From positions 124,001 to 188,000 of the forward strand of contig NZ_BMYK01000008.1 in the NCBI RefSeq assembly GCF_014652235.1: a DNA stretch of 64,000 nucleotides, in the 5' to 3' direction. Of this stretch, positions 41,254 through 50,006 are shown piece after piece. This DNA comes from Pseudorhodoferax aquiterrae (GTDB lineage Bacteria; Pseudomonadota; Gammaproteobacteria; Burkholderiales; Burkholderiaceae_C). Numbering within the stretch: the first letter of the stretch is position 1; the number at the start of each line of letters is the position of its first letter. Below the pieces are notes generated by a model. That model made no database searches. It was not told where the DNA came from and worked only from the letters and a program-made list of their open reading frames with translations. The translations under genes were made by a program, and so were the position numbers.

Positions 41254-42999
41254 ATGAACGCGCTGCGCCAGCTGCGCATCGGCGCCCGCCTGACATTGGC
41301 CTTCAGCATCCTGCTGCTGATCATCGCCGTCAGCGCCGCCGTCGGCTATTGGCGGTTGCAGGAAACCGCCGCCGACGCCCAGCGCCTGGGCACGTACGAC
41401 AGCGAGAAGCTGCGCCTGGCCGAGCGCTGGCGGCAGAACATCGAGATGAACTGGGTCCGCACCCAGTCCACGCTGCTCGAGTCCGACGTGGGCCGCATCC
41501 CGGCCTGGACGGCGCAGATGGACCGCACCTCCAAGCGCATCTCCGAGGTCAGCGAGCGCATCGGCCAGCTCGCCGTGACGCCCGAGGAAAAGGCCCTGAT
41601 CGCCGAGATCAACAAGCGGCGCGAGGCCTACCGCGGACCACGTGCCGACCTGATCAAGCGACGCCAGGCCGGCGAGGATGTGGCGTCCCTGCTCAACAGC
41701 CAGCTGCGCCCCCTGGCCGACCAGTACGACGCCGCGCTGCAGCGCTTCGAGGAAGGCCAGCAGGCGATCTACGACGCATCGCTGCGTCAGACCGCCGAGC
41801 AGGCCGCGCTGGGCCAGTCCATCCTGCTCGGCTTCGCCATCGTGGCGCTGGGGCTGGTGGCCCTGTTCGCCTGGCTGCTCACGCGCAGCATCACGGGCCC
41901 GCTCGCGCAGGCAGGCAGCACGGCGCGCCGCGTGGCGGCCGGCGACCTGACCGAAGACATCCAGGTGCACGGCCGCGACGAGGCCACCACCCTGCTGGCC
42001 GCGCTCAAGGAGATGCAGCAGCAGCTGGCCAGCGTGGTCTCCGAGGTGCGGCGCAACGCCGAAGGCGTGTCCACGGCCAGCAGCGAGATCGCGGCGGGCA
42101 ACAACGACCTGTCCGGCCGCACCGAGCAGCAGGCCTCGGCGCTGGAGGAGACGGCCGCCTCCATGGAAGAGCTGAGCTCCACCGTGCGCCAGAACGCCGA
42201 CAACGCGCGCCAGGCCAACGCGCTGGCGGCCAATGCCTCGTCGGTCGCGAGCAAGGGCGGCGAGGTGGTTTCGCGCGTGGTCGAGACCATGAAGGGGATC
42301 CACGAAAGCTCGGACCGCATCGCCGACATCATCGGCGTGATCGACTCGATTGCCTTCCAGACCAACATCCTGGCACTGAACGCGGCCGTGGAAGCGGCGC
42401 GCGCCGGCGAGCAGGGCCGCGGCTTCGCGGTGGTGGCCAGCGAGGTGCGCAGCCTGGCCGGCCGCTCGGCCGAGGCGGCGCGCGAGATCAAGACGCTGAT
42501 CGGCGCCAGCGTGGAGCGCGTGCAGCAAGGCACCACGCTGGTGGACCAGGCCGGCAGCACCATGGAAGAGGTCGTCGCCGCGATCCGCCGCGTCACCGAC
42601 ATCGTGGGCGAGATCAGCGCGGCCAGCAACGAGCAGAGCTCGGGCGTCGCGCAGATCGGCCAGGCCATCACCGAGATGGACCAGACCACGCAGAAGAACG
42701 CGGCCCTGGTCGAGCAGTCCGCCGCGGCGGCCGACAGCCTGCGCCACCAGGCCGCGCAGCTGGTGCAGGCCATGGCGGTGTTCCGGCTGCGCGACGGTGC
42801 CGTGCCGGCACCCGTCCGTGCCCCGGCCCCGGCGGCGCCCCCGCGCCCCGCCGCTGCGCCGGCGCCGCGCGTGGCCGCGAAGCCCGCCGCCGCACCGACG
42901 GCGGCGAAGCCCAGGCCGGTCGCCGCCGCAGCGCCCCGGGCACTGCCTGCCGCCAAGGCCCCGGCCAAGAGCGAAGAGGGTGAGTGGGAAAGCTTCTGA
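41254..42999 (+). CDS. Methyl-accepting chemotaxis protein
   Basis: A 581-residue chemoreceptor with an N-terminal helix (about 10-31), a periplasmic helical bundle (about 33-188), a second helix (about 190-211), HAMP, and a methylation and signalling domain whose hairpin tip ([20 protein letters not shown] region) is near residue 370. The C-terminus has an Ala/Pro-rich linker of about 60 residues and ends in GEWESF, a pentapeptide-type tether like the NWETF motif that recruits CheR/CheB. The start follows a GGAGGTG. The preceding 185 bp hold no gene that I can support. Confidence 0.95.
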   Translation: MNALRQLRIGARLTLAFSILLLIIAVSAAVGYWRLQETAADAQRLGTYDSEKLRLAERWRQNIEMNWVRTQSTLLESDVGRIPAWTAQMDRTSKRISEVSERIGQLAVTPEEKALIAEINKRREAYRGPRADLIKRRQAGEDVASLLNSQLRPLADQYDAALQRFEEGQQAIYDASLRQTAEQAALGQSILLGFAIVALGLVALFAWLLTRSITGPLAQAGSTARRVAAGDLTEDIQVHGRDEATTLLAALKEMQQQLASVVSEVRRNAEGVSTASSEIAAGNNDLSGRTEQQASALEETAASMEELSSTVRQNADNARQANALAANASSVASKGGEVVSRVVETMKGIHESSDRIADIIGVIDSIAFQTNILALNAAVEAARAGEQGRGFAVVASEVRSLAGRSAEAAREIKTLIGASVERVQQGTTLVDQAGSTMEEVVAAIRRVTDIVGEISAASNEQSSGVAQIGQAITEMDQTTQKNAALVEQSAAAADSLRHQAAQLVQAMAVFRLRDGAVPAPVRAPAPAAPPRPAAAPAPRVAAKPAAAPTAAKPRPVAAAAPRALPAAKAPAKSEEGEWESF

Positions 43000-43023
43000 G
43001 CGGTTGAAGGCGCGCGCGGGGGA

Positions 43024-43095
43024 CGTGTGCGGCGTGTGCGGCGTGTGCGGCGTGTGCGGCGTGTGCGGCGTGTGCGGCGTGTGCGGCGTGTGCGG
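43024..43095. repeat. 9-bp minisatellite, eight perfect copies
   Basis: Eight consecutive perfect copies of CGTGTGCGG occupy 72 bp between the chemoreceptor and miaA. Open frames through it read Val-Cys-Gly or Pro-His-Thr repeats but look like chance frames. The rest of the 43000-43250 gap shows no gene or clear promoter. Confidence 0.95.
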
Positions 43096-43250
43096 GTATG
43101 GGCAGGGTGCGGCGTGGCTTTGCCACAATCGCGGGCCTGGCATGCCACGGCGTGCCGCCCGCCCCGCCCTGGACACCATGCGCCCTGCCCTGACCCACCT
43201 GCCCTGCCTGCCGCCCGCCACCGCGGCGCGGCGCTGAGGCCGCCAGCCCC

Positions 43251-44192
43251 GTGGACATCGACTGGATCGGCCTGGCCGGCCCCACGGCCTCCGGCAAGAC
43301 CGCGGCCGCGCTGGCCATCGCGGCACGCCGGCCGGTGGAAATCGTCAGCGTGGACTCGGCCCTGGTCTACCGCGGCATGGACATCGGCACGGCCAAGCCC
43401 ACGCCCGCCGAGCGCGCGGCCGCGCCACACCACCTGATCGACATCCTCGACCCGTCCGAGGCCTACAGCGCAGCGCGCTTCGTGGCCGACGCCACACGCC
43501 TGGTCGGCGAGATCCGCGCGCGCGGCGCCCTGCCCCTGCTGGTCGGCGGCACCATGCTGTACTTCAAGGCCCTCATCGACGGGCTGGACGCGATGCCGAC
43601 GGCCGACCCCGCGCTGCGCGCCGCGCTCGAGGCCGAGGCCGCCGCGCGCGGCTGGCCCGCCATGCATGCCGAGCTGGCGCGGCACGACCCGGTCACCGCG
43701 GCCCGGCTGGCGCCCCACGATGCCCAGCGCATCCAGCGTGCGCTGGAGGTCTGGCGCCTGACCGGCCGGCCGCTGTCCTCCTTCCACGGCGCGCGCGCAC
43801 TGAAGGCCGCGCCGCGCCACCGCCTCGTCACGCTCGAGCCCACGGAGCGCGGCTGGCTGCACGCGCGCATCGCAGAGCGCTTCGACGCCATGCTGGCCGG
43901 CGGCCTGGTCGACGAGGTGCGCGCCCTGCGCGCGCGCGGCGACCTGCACGCCGACCTGCCGTCCATGCGCTGCGTGGGCTACCGCCAGGCCTGGCAGGCG
44001 CTGGATGCGCTGCCCGACCGCGACGCCCCCTTGCCGGCGGCCGCGCTGGCCGCACTGCGCGAACAGGGCATCGCCGCCACGCGCCAGCTGGCCAAGCGCC
44101 AGATCACCTGGCTGCGCTCCATGCCGGCGCGCGAGGCCGTGCCCTGCGACGCGCCCGACGCCCTGGCCCAGGTGCTGGAGCGCATCGCATGA
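43251..44192 (+). CDS. miaA: tRNA dimethylallyltransferase MiaA
   Basis: A 313-residue prenyltransferase adding the dimethylallyl group to A37 of tRNAs reading UNN codons. It has the P-loop GPTASGKT at residue 10, [16 protein letters not shown] (DSxxxY motif) and the [12 protein letters not shown] block. GTG 43251 is the first start ahead of conserved sequence. The stop overlaps the ATG of the ABC ATPase gene (ATGA), indicating translational coupling. Confidence 0.96.
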   Translation: MDIDWIGLAGPTASGKTAAALAIAARRPVEIVSVDSALVYRGMDIGTAKPTPAERAAAPHHLIDILDPSEAYSAARFVADATRLVGEIRARGALPLLVGGTMLYFKALIDGLDAMPTADPALRAALEAEAAARGWPAMHAELARHDPVTAARLAPHDAQRIQRALEVWRLTGRPLSSFHGARALKAAPRHRLVTLEPTERGWLHARIAERFDAMLAGGLVDEVRALRARGDLHADLPSMRCVGYRQAWQALDALPDRDAPLPAAALAALREQGIAATRQLAKRQITWLRSMPAREAVPCDAPDALAQVLERIA

Positions 44193-44263
44193 GCACCGCC
44201 GGGCCGCCCCAAGGTGCGCAGCACCGCAGCGCGCAGCGCGAAGGGACGCCGGTGCCGCCGGCC
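44189..44263 (-). repeat. Inter-gene GC repeat, inverted copy at the start of the ABC ATPase
   Basis: Read on the minus strand it ends CTTGGGGCGGCCCGGCGGTG, matching the 3' end of the hpnE copy. Because it is inverted, its end provides the ATG of the ABC ATPase gene and codes for the first 21 or so residues. Confidence 0.6.
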
Positions 44264-44917
44264 CTGGCCGTGGATGGTCTGGCCAAGCGCTATGGCGAGA
44301 CCAGCGTGTTCGCCGATGTCACGCTGCGCGTGGCACCGGGCGAGTTCGTCGCCATCGTCGGCGAATCGGGCGTGGGCAAGTCCACCTTGCTCAACTGCAT
44401 GGCCGGACTGGACCATTGGGACGCCGGCCGCGTGCTGCTGGCAGGCCGAGACCTGTCGGCCCTGGACGACGACGCGCGTGCGCGGCTGCGCCGGCAGGCG
44501 CTGGGCTTCGTGTTCCAGGCCTTCCACGTGCTGCCGCATCTGGACGTGGCGCAGAACGTGGCGCTGCCGCTGATGCTGCTGGGCCGGCACGACACGGACG
44601 CTGCGGTCCATGCCATGCTGGAGGCGGTCGGCCTGCAGGGCCTGGCCGCACGGCTGCCGCAGCAGCTCAGCGGCGGCCAGCTGCAGCGCGTGGCGATCGC
44701 GCGCGCGCTGGTGCACCGTCCGGGCCTGCTGCTGGCCGACGAGCCGACCGGCAACCTCGACCCCGGCACCGCGGCGCGCGTGATGGACCTGCTGATCGCC
44801 CAGGTCCGCGCGCACGGCGCCGCGCTCGTGCTCGTGACCCACTCCGAGGCGGCCGCTGCGCGCGCCGACCGCGTGCTGCACCTGACGGCGCAGGGCATCG
44901 CCGATGCGCCGCGCTGA
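44189..44917 (+). CDS. ABC transporter ATP-binding protein (YbbA/LolD-like)
   Basis: A 242-residue ATPase of the MacB/LolD group, with Walker [13 protein letters not shown]-loop FVFQAFH, signature LSGGQLQRV and Walker [13 protein letters not shown]. It pairs with the FtsX-like permease that overlaps its 3' end by 14 bp. Residues 1-21 ([21 protein letters not shown]) are encoded by an inverted copy of the dispersed inter-gene repeat. An in-frame GTG at 44252 with AAGGGA upstream may be the real start, giving 221 residues. Confidence 0.9.
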   Translation: MSTAGPPQGAQHRSAQREGTPVPPALAVDGLAKRYGETSVFADVTLRVAPGEFVAIVGESGVGKSTLLNCMAGLDHWDAGRVLLAGRDLSALDDDARARLRRQALGFVFQAFHVLPHLDVAQNVALPLMLLGRHDTDAAVHAMLEAVGLQGLAARLPQQLSGGQLQRVAIARALVHRPGLLLADEPTGNLDPGTAARVMDLLIAQVRAHGAALVLVTHSEAAAARADRVLHLTAQGIADAPR

Positions 44918-47468
44918 AGCCCCCGCCGGCGTGCTGCGTGCGCTGCTGGCCAGCTTCTCGTGGCGCGAACTGCGCCAGCACCCCTGGCGCAACGCCGCCG
45001 CCGTCGTCGCCGTGATGCTGGGCGTGGCGCTGGCCTTCTCGGTGCACCTGATCAACGCCTCGGCGCTGGACGAGTTCGCCAGCGCCGTGCGCAGCGTCAA
45101 CGGCCAGCCCGACCTGGAACTGCGCGCCACGCAGGGCGGCTTCGACGAGAACCTCTACGCGCGCGTGGCCGCCCATCCGCAGGTGCGCCATGCGAGCCCG
45201 GTGCTCGAGCTGCAGACCCTGGCCGGCTCGGACCGCAGCAGCCAGCGCGTGCCGCTGCGCGTGCTGGGCCTGGACGCACTGCGCGTGGCGGCCTTCGCGC
45301 CGCAGCTGCTGCCCGCGCCCACGCCCGGCCTGGCCGGTGCGCGCGAGGCCTGGTTCGCGCCGGCCACCGTGTTCCTGAACCCGGCCGCGCAGCAGGCCCT
45401 GGGCATGGACGGTCTGCAGCTGCAGCTGGGCCTGGCACTGCATCCGGTGCGGGTGGCCGGCACCGTCGCGGCCGGCGGCCCGGCGCTGGCGGTGATGGAC
45501 ATCGGCGCGGCGCAGGACCTGTTCGAGCGCCTGGGCGAGATCTCGCGCATCGACGTGCAGCTGGTGCCCGGCGCCGTGCGCGCGCAGGTGCTGGCCGAGC
45601 TGGCGCTGCCCTCCGCGGTGCGCGCCCAGACACCCGGGCAGGACGCGCAGCGCGTCAGCAACCTCTCGCGCGCCTACCGCGTCAACCTCACGGTGCTGGC
45701 GCTGGTCGCGCTCTTCACGGGCGCCTTCCTGGTGTTCTCGGTGCTGTCGCTGTCGGTCGCACGGCGCACGCGGCAGTTCGCGCTACTCGGCGTGCTGGGC
45801 CTCACGGGCCGTGAGCGGCAGTACCTGGTGCTGGCCGAATCGGCCGTGCTCGGACTGGCCGGCAGCCTGGCCGGGCTGGCGCTGGGCACGGCGCTGGCAG
45901 CGGCGGCCCTGCGGCTGCTCGGGGGCGACCTCGGCGGTGGCTACTTCAACCAGGCGGCGCCGCCGCTGCAGTGGAGCCCGGTGGCGGCCACCGTCTACGG
46001 GCTGCTGGGCATCGCCGCCACGCTGGCCGGCGGCTGGTGGCCGGCCCGCGCCGCGCAAGACCTGCCGCCGGCCCAGGCGCTCAAGGGCCTGGGCCTGGCC
46101 CCCGCCGGCCTTCGCCGCCAGCTGTGGAGCCTGCTGCTGCTCGCGCTGGGCGGCCTGCTCGCGCTGGCCCCGCCCGTGGGCGGCATCGCGCTCGGCGCCT
46201 ATGTCTCGGTGGGCCTGCTGCTGGTCGGCGGCATCACGGCGCTGCCGCTGCTGATCCAGGCCTTGTACGACCGGCTGCAAGCGCGCGTGGCGCACCGGCT
46301 GCTGCCACTGCTGGCCGTGGAGCGCGCGCGGCGCGTGCGCGAGAGCGCGGCCGTGGCCGTCAGCGGCGTGGTCGCGGCGCTGAGCCTGGCCGTGGCCTTG
46401 ACGGTGATGGTGGCGAGCTTTCGCGAGTCCATGATCGGCTGGCTGGACCAGGTGCTGCCGGCCGACCTGTACCTGCGGCCGGCTGCGGCGCCCGGCGATG
46501 CGCTGTTCTTCAGCCCCGAGACCGTGGAAGCGGTGGCCGCCAGCGAAGGCGTGGCCCGCGTGGCCACCACGCGCCAGCGCGCCGTGCAGCTGAGCCCGGA
46601 GCGGCCCGCCGTGCAGTTGCTGGCCCGCAGCCTCGCCGACCCGGCCAGCAGCCTGCCGCTGGTGGGCGCGGCGCTGCCGGTGCCGCCCGGCATGCTGGGC
46701 GTCTACGTCAGCGAGCCCATGGTCGACCTGTACGGCGCCGTGCCGGGCAGCCGGCTGGACGCGCTGGCCGCTGCGGCCTTTCCTCAGGCCGACACGCCGC
46801 CACTGTTCGTGGCCGGCGTCTGGCGCGACTACGTGCGCCAGTTCGGCGCGGTGGTGTTGCCGCAGCAGGCCTACCAGCAGCTCTCGGGCGACCGGCGCAT
46901 CAACGACATCGCGCTGTGGCTGGCCCCCGGCACCGATGCGGCGGCACTGCAGCAGCGCCTGCGCGCCCTGGTCGAGGCACAGGCGAGCGGCGCCGGCGCG
47001 CTGCTGGAGTTCACCTCGGTCGGCGCGCTGCGCGCCAGCTCGCTGCGCATCTTCGACCGCAGCTTCGCCGTGACCTACTGGCTGCAGGCCGTGGCCATCG
47101 GCATCGGCCTGTTCGGCGTGGCCGCCAGCTTCAGCGCCCAGGTGCTGGCGCGGCGCAAGGAGTTCGGCCTGCTCGCGCACCTAGGCCTCACGCGCCGGCA
47201 GATCCTCGCCGTGGTGGCCGGCGAAGGCGCGGCCTGGACCCTGGTCGGTGCCGTCGCCGGCCTGGCCCTGGGCCTGGCCGTGGCGGTGGTGCTGGTGCAC
47301 GTGGTCAATCCGCAGAGCTTCCACTGGACCATGGACCTGCACGCGCCCTGGGGCCGGCTGCTGGCGCTGTGCGGGGCCGTCGTCGCCGCGGGCACGCTGA
47401 CGGCCTGGCTCGCCGGCCGCGCGGCGGCCGGTCGTGACGCGGTCATGGCCGTCAAGGAGGACTGGTGA
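44904..47468 (+). CDS. FtsX-like ABC transporter permease (YbbP-like)
   Basis: An 854-residue permease with a cytoplasmic N-terminal stretch, a first helix (about 30-50), a large periplasmic domain, and ten predicted helices in two FtsX cores (about 255-420 and 730-850), the duplicated-core arrangement of YbbP. With the preceding ATPase it would form an exporter or a mechanotransmitting complex for envelope lipids or lipoproteins. A retropepsin-like gene overlaps its last codon (GTGA), so the module ATPase, permease, protease is translationally coupled. Confidence 0.9.
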   Translation: MRRAEAPAGVLRALLASFSWRELRQHPWRNAAAVVAVMLGVALAFSVHLINASALDEFASAVRSVNGQPDLELRATQGGFDENLYARVAAHPQVRHASPVLELQTLAGSDRSSQRVPLRVLGLDALRVAAFAPQLLPAPTPGLAGAREAWFAPATVFLNPAAQQALGMDGLQLQLGLALHPVRVAGTVAAGGPALAVMDIGAAQDLFERLGEISRIDVQLVPGAVRAQVLAELALPSAVRAQTPGQDAQRVSNLSRAYRVNLTVLALVALFTGAFLVFSVLSLSVARRTRQFALLGVLGLTGRERQYLVLAESAVLGLAGSLAGLALGTALAAAALRLLGGDLGGGYFNQAAPPLQWSPVAATVYGLLGIAATLAGGWWPARAAQDLPPAQALKGLGLAPAGLRRQLWSLLLLALGGLLALAPPVGGIALGAYVSVGLLLVGGITALPLLIQALYDRLQARVAHRLLPLLAVERARRVRESAAVAVSGVVAALSLAVALTVMVASFRESMIGWLDQVLPADLYLRPAAAPGDALFFSPETVEAVAASEGVARVATTRQRAVQLSPERPAVQLLARSLADPASSLPLVGAALPVPPGMLGVYVSEPMVDLYGAVPGSRLDALAAAAFPQADTPPLFVAGVWRDYVRQFGAVVLPQQAYQQLSGDRRINDIALWLAPGTDAAALQQRLRALVEAQASGAGALLEFTSVGALRASSLRIFDRSFAVTYWLQAVAIGIGLFGVAASFSAQVLARRKEFGLLAHLGLTRRQILAVVAGEGAAWTLVGAVAGLALGLAVAVVLVHVVNPQSFHWTMDLHAPWGRLLALCGAVVAAGTLTAWLAGRAAAGRDAVMAVKEDW

Positions 47469-47971
47469 ACACGCAGCGCGGCATGGTGCTGCGCGGCGCG
47501 CTCGCCATGGTGGCCTTCTGGCTCGCCGTGATGGCGCTGCTGTACTGGGCCATGGACCGCTGGCAGCAGCCGCGCGCGGCGCGCGTGACGGCCACGGGCG
47601 AACTGCTGATCCCGCGCCATGCCGACGGGCATTTCCGCATCCCCGGCACCATCAACGGCGAGCCCGTGCTGTTCCTCGTCGACACCGGCGCCAGCGTGGT
47701 CGGCGTCAGCGAAGCCCTGGCCCGCCGCGCCGGCCTGCAAGGCGGCGAGCCCGCCAGCTTCCACACCGCCAACGGCGTGCGCGAGGGCCGCATGGTGCGG
47801 GCCGGCCGCATCGAGTTGCAAGGCGGCGCCAGCGTGCGCGACCTGCGCGTGGGTGTGGGCCTGGCGCTGGGTGACGACGACGCCCAGGCCCTGCTGGGCC
47901 AGAACTTCCTGCAGCACTTCGAGGTCCGCATGGACCGCGACAGCATGCGGCTACGCCCACGGGACCCGTGA
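47465..47971 (+). CDS. Membrane-anchored retropepsin-like aspartic protease (clan AA)
   Basis: A 168-residue protein with an N-terminal signal anchor (about 8-30) and a periplasmic half-pepsin domain. The active-site motif is FLVDTGASVVGVS (catalytic Asp near residue 75), followed by the ALLGQNFLQHF segment conserved in the TIGR02281 family. One Asp per chain means it must dimerise to be active. GTG 47465 overlaps the permease stop by 4 bp, tying it to the ABC exporter. Confidence 0.85.
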   Translation: MNTQRGMVLRGALAMVAFWLAVMALLYWAMDRWQQPRAARVTATGELLIPRHADGHFRIPGTINGEPVLFLVDTGASVVGVSEALARRAGLQGGEPASFHTANGVREGRMVRAGRIELQGGASVRDLRVGVGLALGDDDAQALLGQNFLQHFEVRMDRDSMRLRPRDP

Positions 47972-48045
47972 GGCTGCGATCGGAAAGGGGGAGCACCGCG
48001 GTGCGAGAGACGCGCCCTGCAATGGGTGCAGGGGCTGAAGAATCC

Positions 48046-48120
48046 TGGAGGAGCTACGGGGAATCGAACCCCGCTTCTCAGAATGAAAATCTGATGTCCT
48101 AACCGATAGACGATAGCTCC
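48046..48120 (-). tRNA. tRNA-Glu (anticodon UUC)
   Basis: A 75-nt cloverleaf with GGAGCTA / TAGCTCC acceptor stem, TTTTCAT anticodon loop and encoded CCA. Confidence 0.95.
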
Positions 48121-48131
48121 GGGAAGCGCGC

Positions 48132-48161
48132 ATCATACCCCAGAAAGTGGGTCCATTCGCC
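48132..48161 (-). promoter_or_regulatory. Putative promoter of tRNA-Glu
   Basis: TATGAT on the minus strand (48132-48137) lies 11 bp upstream of the mature tRNA. The -35 (GGCGAA at 48156-48161) is weak. Confidence 0.45.
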
Positions 48162-48273
48162 GCACGCCATCCACAAAGCTCCAGCAAGCGCAGCAGCGGC
48201 GACGCGCCCTCCTACATCGCCGTCATGCTTTTGCCACGTGCGTGGCTTAGGGTGGACCGGTAGACTCGCGGGG

Positions 48274-48990
48274 ATGTCCAAGGACCTTCCGGCTGCCCTG
48301 CCGTCCCGAGGCGTACGGGGCGACCCTGCGCCAGGCCTGGACCGGATGCGCGCCGTGCTGCTGCTGGCCGGCGCGGCCAGCATTCCGGTCGGCTTGCTGC
48401 TCCCTGCGCATTGGGGTTGGGAGAACAGCTGGATCGAGAACCTTCAAGTGCTCATCCTGCTCCTGGGATTCTCTTGCGCTGCCATGTTGCTGCGCCGGTC
48501 CCCCGGTCGCCGGGACCGCCTGCTCTGGCTGGGCATCGCGCCGGTCTGGCTGCTGGTCGCCGCCCGCGAACTCAGCTGGGGCGCCGTGTTCGCCGAGCCG
48601 CTGGCCTTCACGGCCGAGGGACCGCAGTTCTCGTCGAACACGCTCTGGTTCAAGCCTTACGTCTATGGGCTGGCCGGGGCCGCGCTCGGCACATGCGCCG
48701 GCTTGCTGGCCGCCGCCCGGCTCGACCGCGTGATCGGGCAGATGCTCCGCCATGGCGCGTTCCCCTGGGCCGAGGCGCTCGTGGTCCTGCTGGCGGCCAT
48801 GGGATCGTCGCTGGCCGAAGGCCACCTGGGCTGGGACGCCAATGCGCTCGGAGACCAGGCCCAGGTGCTGGAAGAGCTGCTCGAGCTGGTGGGCTACATG
48901 GCGCTGGTGCTGGCGCAGGCCAGGGTGGCCTGGTCCCTGCGGAGCACGGCGCAAGAAGACGTCCGAAGCGGACGCGGCACGCGGAAATGA
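48274..48990 (+). CDS. Polytopic membrane protein, uncharacterised
   Basis: A 238-residue protein with about six hydrophobic segments (about 27-45, 55-74, 88-103, 127-150, 168-186 and 205-222). Charged pairs sit at helix ends (ENSWIENLQ, AARELSWGAVF, LAEGHLGWDANAL). I do not recognise the family. The start is the ATG at 48274; an upstream in-frame GTG-type start would add 12 residues. It is isolated between tRNA-Glu and the stress region. Confidence 0.6.
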   Translation: MSKDLPAALPSRGVRGDPAPGLDRMRAVLLLAGAASIPVGLLLPAHWGWENSWIENLQVLILLLGFSCAAMLLRRSPGRRDRLLWLGIAPVWLLVAARELSWGAVFAEPLAFTAEGPQFSSNTLWFKPYVYGLAGAALGTCAGLLAAARLDRVIGQMLRHGAFPWAEALVVLLAAMGSSLAEGHLGWDANALGDQAQVLEELLELVGYMALVLAQARVAWSLRSTAQEDVRSGRGTRK

Positions 48991-49280
48991 AAAAGCCGGG
49001 CGGTCTCACATCCGAGATGCAACACCAAGCCTTTGCTGATCCATTCATGGATCGTCGCGTCGCGCTGCTCGGCCATGCCTTGCACAAGTTCGCGCATGGC
49101 CCGGATGGGCTGCGCCAGTCGAGTGTGGCCCGCGGCCGCTTGTTCAGCAGGTCAGCGATGGCGTCCAGTCCTTCTGGCTGTAGACCGACAGGTCCGTGTC
49201 CTTGGGCGCTCGCCTGCGATCACCCCGTCGCAGTGCCATCGCCCCCCGGCCAGGCCAGCCGTGTTCCCTATGGAGGCCGC
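48991..49280. other. 290-bp stretch without a supportable gene
   Basis: Both strands contain open frames of 60-100 codons, but none has a good ribosome-binding site or recognisable motifs. It forms the 3' flank of the OTCase-like gene and could contain decayed coding sequence, which I cannot identify. Confidence 0.4.
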
Positions 49281-49787
49281 CTACGACATGCTCTGCATCA
49301 CCAGCGCTTGCAGGATGCGGTGCCGCTTGTGTTGCAGTGGGTCGGCTCCCGCCAGATGCTGAGCCAGCGCATCTGCATGGGCGGCCGCGCCGATGTAGCC
49401 GGCTCGAACGGCAACGGTGGCGGATCGCGCCAAACGGTCGACCACTGCGTCGGGCAGGCCATCGCACACGACCGCATCGTACAGGCGGCTGAGCAGCCTG
49501 GCGGTGTCCTCGACCGTCTGCGGCGCGCTGTTCAGGTGCAGATCGGACACCAGCACTGCCACGTTGGCTCCCAGGCCAGAGGCAGCGTTTCGGAAGTCTT
49601 CCAGTCCAGCAACATGCCTGCTGGCACAGAGCAGCACGAGATTGCGATGTTTGAACGGCGCCGGCCGGGAACCTGACATCGGCGCATGCCCCAAGCGCCG
49701 GGCACATTCGAGCACTGTGTCGAGAGCCGGCCACGCAGGATCCAGGCGCGGGAGGTGCGCAGCAAGCGGTTTGGAGGCGTTGAGCAT
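49281..49787 (-). CDS. Truncated ornithine carbamoyltransferase-like protein lacking the carbamoyl-phosphate site
   Basis: A 168-residue protein resembling only the N-terminal (carbamoyl-phosphate) domain of ornithine carbamoyltransferase. The pattern VEDTARLLSRLYDAVV (residues 92-107), then LPDAVVDRLARSATVAVRAG and AHADALAQHL, follows OTCase order (xDTARVLxRxxDAI, VLEELAxxAxVPV, HPCQxLADLL). The STRTR motif is replaced by SRHVAGL (56-62), the Arg after the DAI stretch is missing, and HPCQ is reduced to a lone His137. Catalysis is therefore unlikely. It is divergent from the Crp/Fnr gene, with an FNR-type site and a TCTAGT -10 box placed for its own promoter. Homology is inferred from memory of the family. 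Confidence 0.6.
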   Translation of the reverse strand: MLNASKPLAAHLPRLDPAWPALDTVLECARRLGHAPMSGSRPAPFKHRNLVLLCASRHVAGLEDFRNAASGLGANVAVLVSDLHLNSAPQTVEDTARLLSRLYDAVVCDGLPDAVVDRLARSATVAVRAGYIGAAAHADALAQHLAGADPLQHKRHRILQALVMQSMS

Positions 49788-49819
49788 GTGGCGGTCATGG
49801 CTGGTGCCGGATGCCCAAG

Positions 49820-49859
49820 ACTAGAGGCATCGGGCGGGCGGTCCGTTGTTCTCCGTCAA
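49820..49859 (-). promoter_or_regulatory. FNR-type box 1 with -10 box (OTCase-like gene)
   Basis: TTGTTCTCCGTCAA (49846-49859) fits TTG-N8-CAA. On the minus strand TCTAGT (49820-49825) lies 27.5 bp from its centre, as in class II FNR promoters, and leads to the OTCase-like gene. The same site is 147 bp ahead of the crp/fnr start and could also mediate autoregulation. Confidence 0.6.
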
Positions 49860-50006
49860 ACACTGCAGCATGGGCCGCCGGCCGAACGCCTGATACACGC
49901 GGTTCACGCAGTGTTACGGAGCAGTTCCAAGCGTTGGCACGGCCGTGCAGTGCGATGCCTAGCATTGGTGCTCGAGCCATCCTTAGTCGACTGCCAGGAG
50001 CACCCC

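Noticed and set aside
43024-43095. CRISPR-like array or Cys-rich/His-rich repeat protein at the 9-bp repeat
   Set aside because: The units are directly contiguous with no spacers and the flanking frames are not protein-like, so it is a minisatellite.
49144-49280. Continuation of the OTCase-like protein (ornithine domain) downstream on the minus strand
   Set aside because: No frame in this stretch shows the second-domain motifs (WMGDGNN-type or HCLP), so the protein really ends at 49281 or the remainder has been lost.
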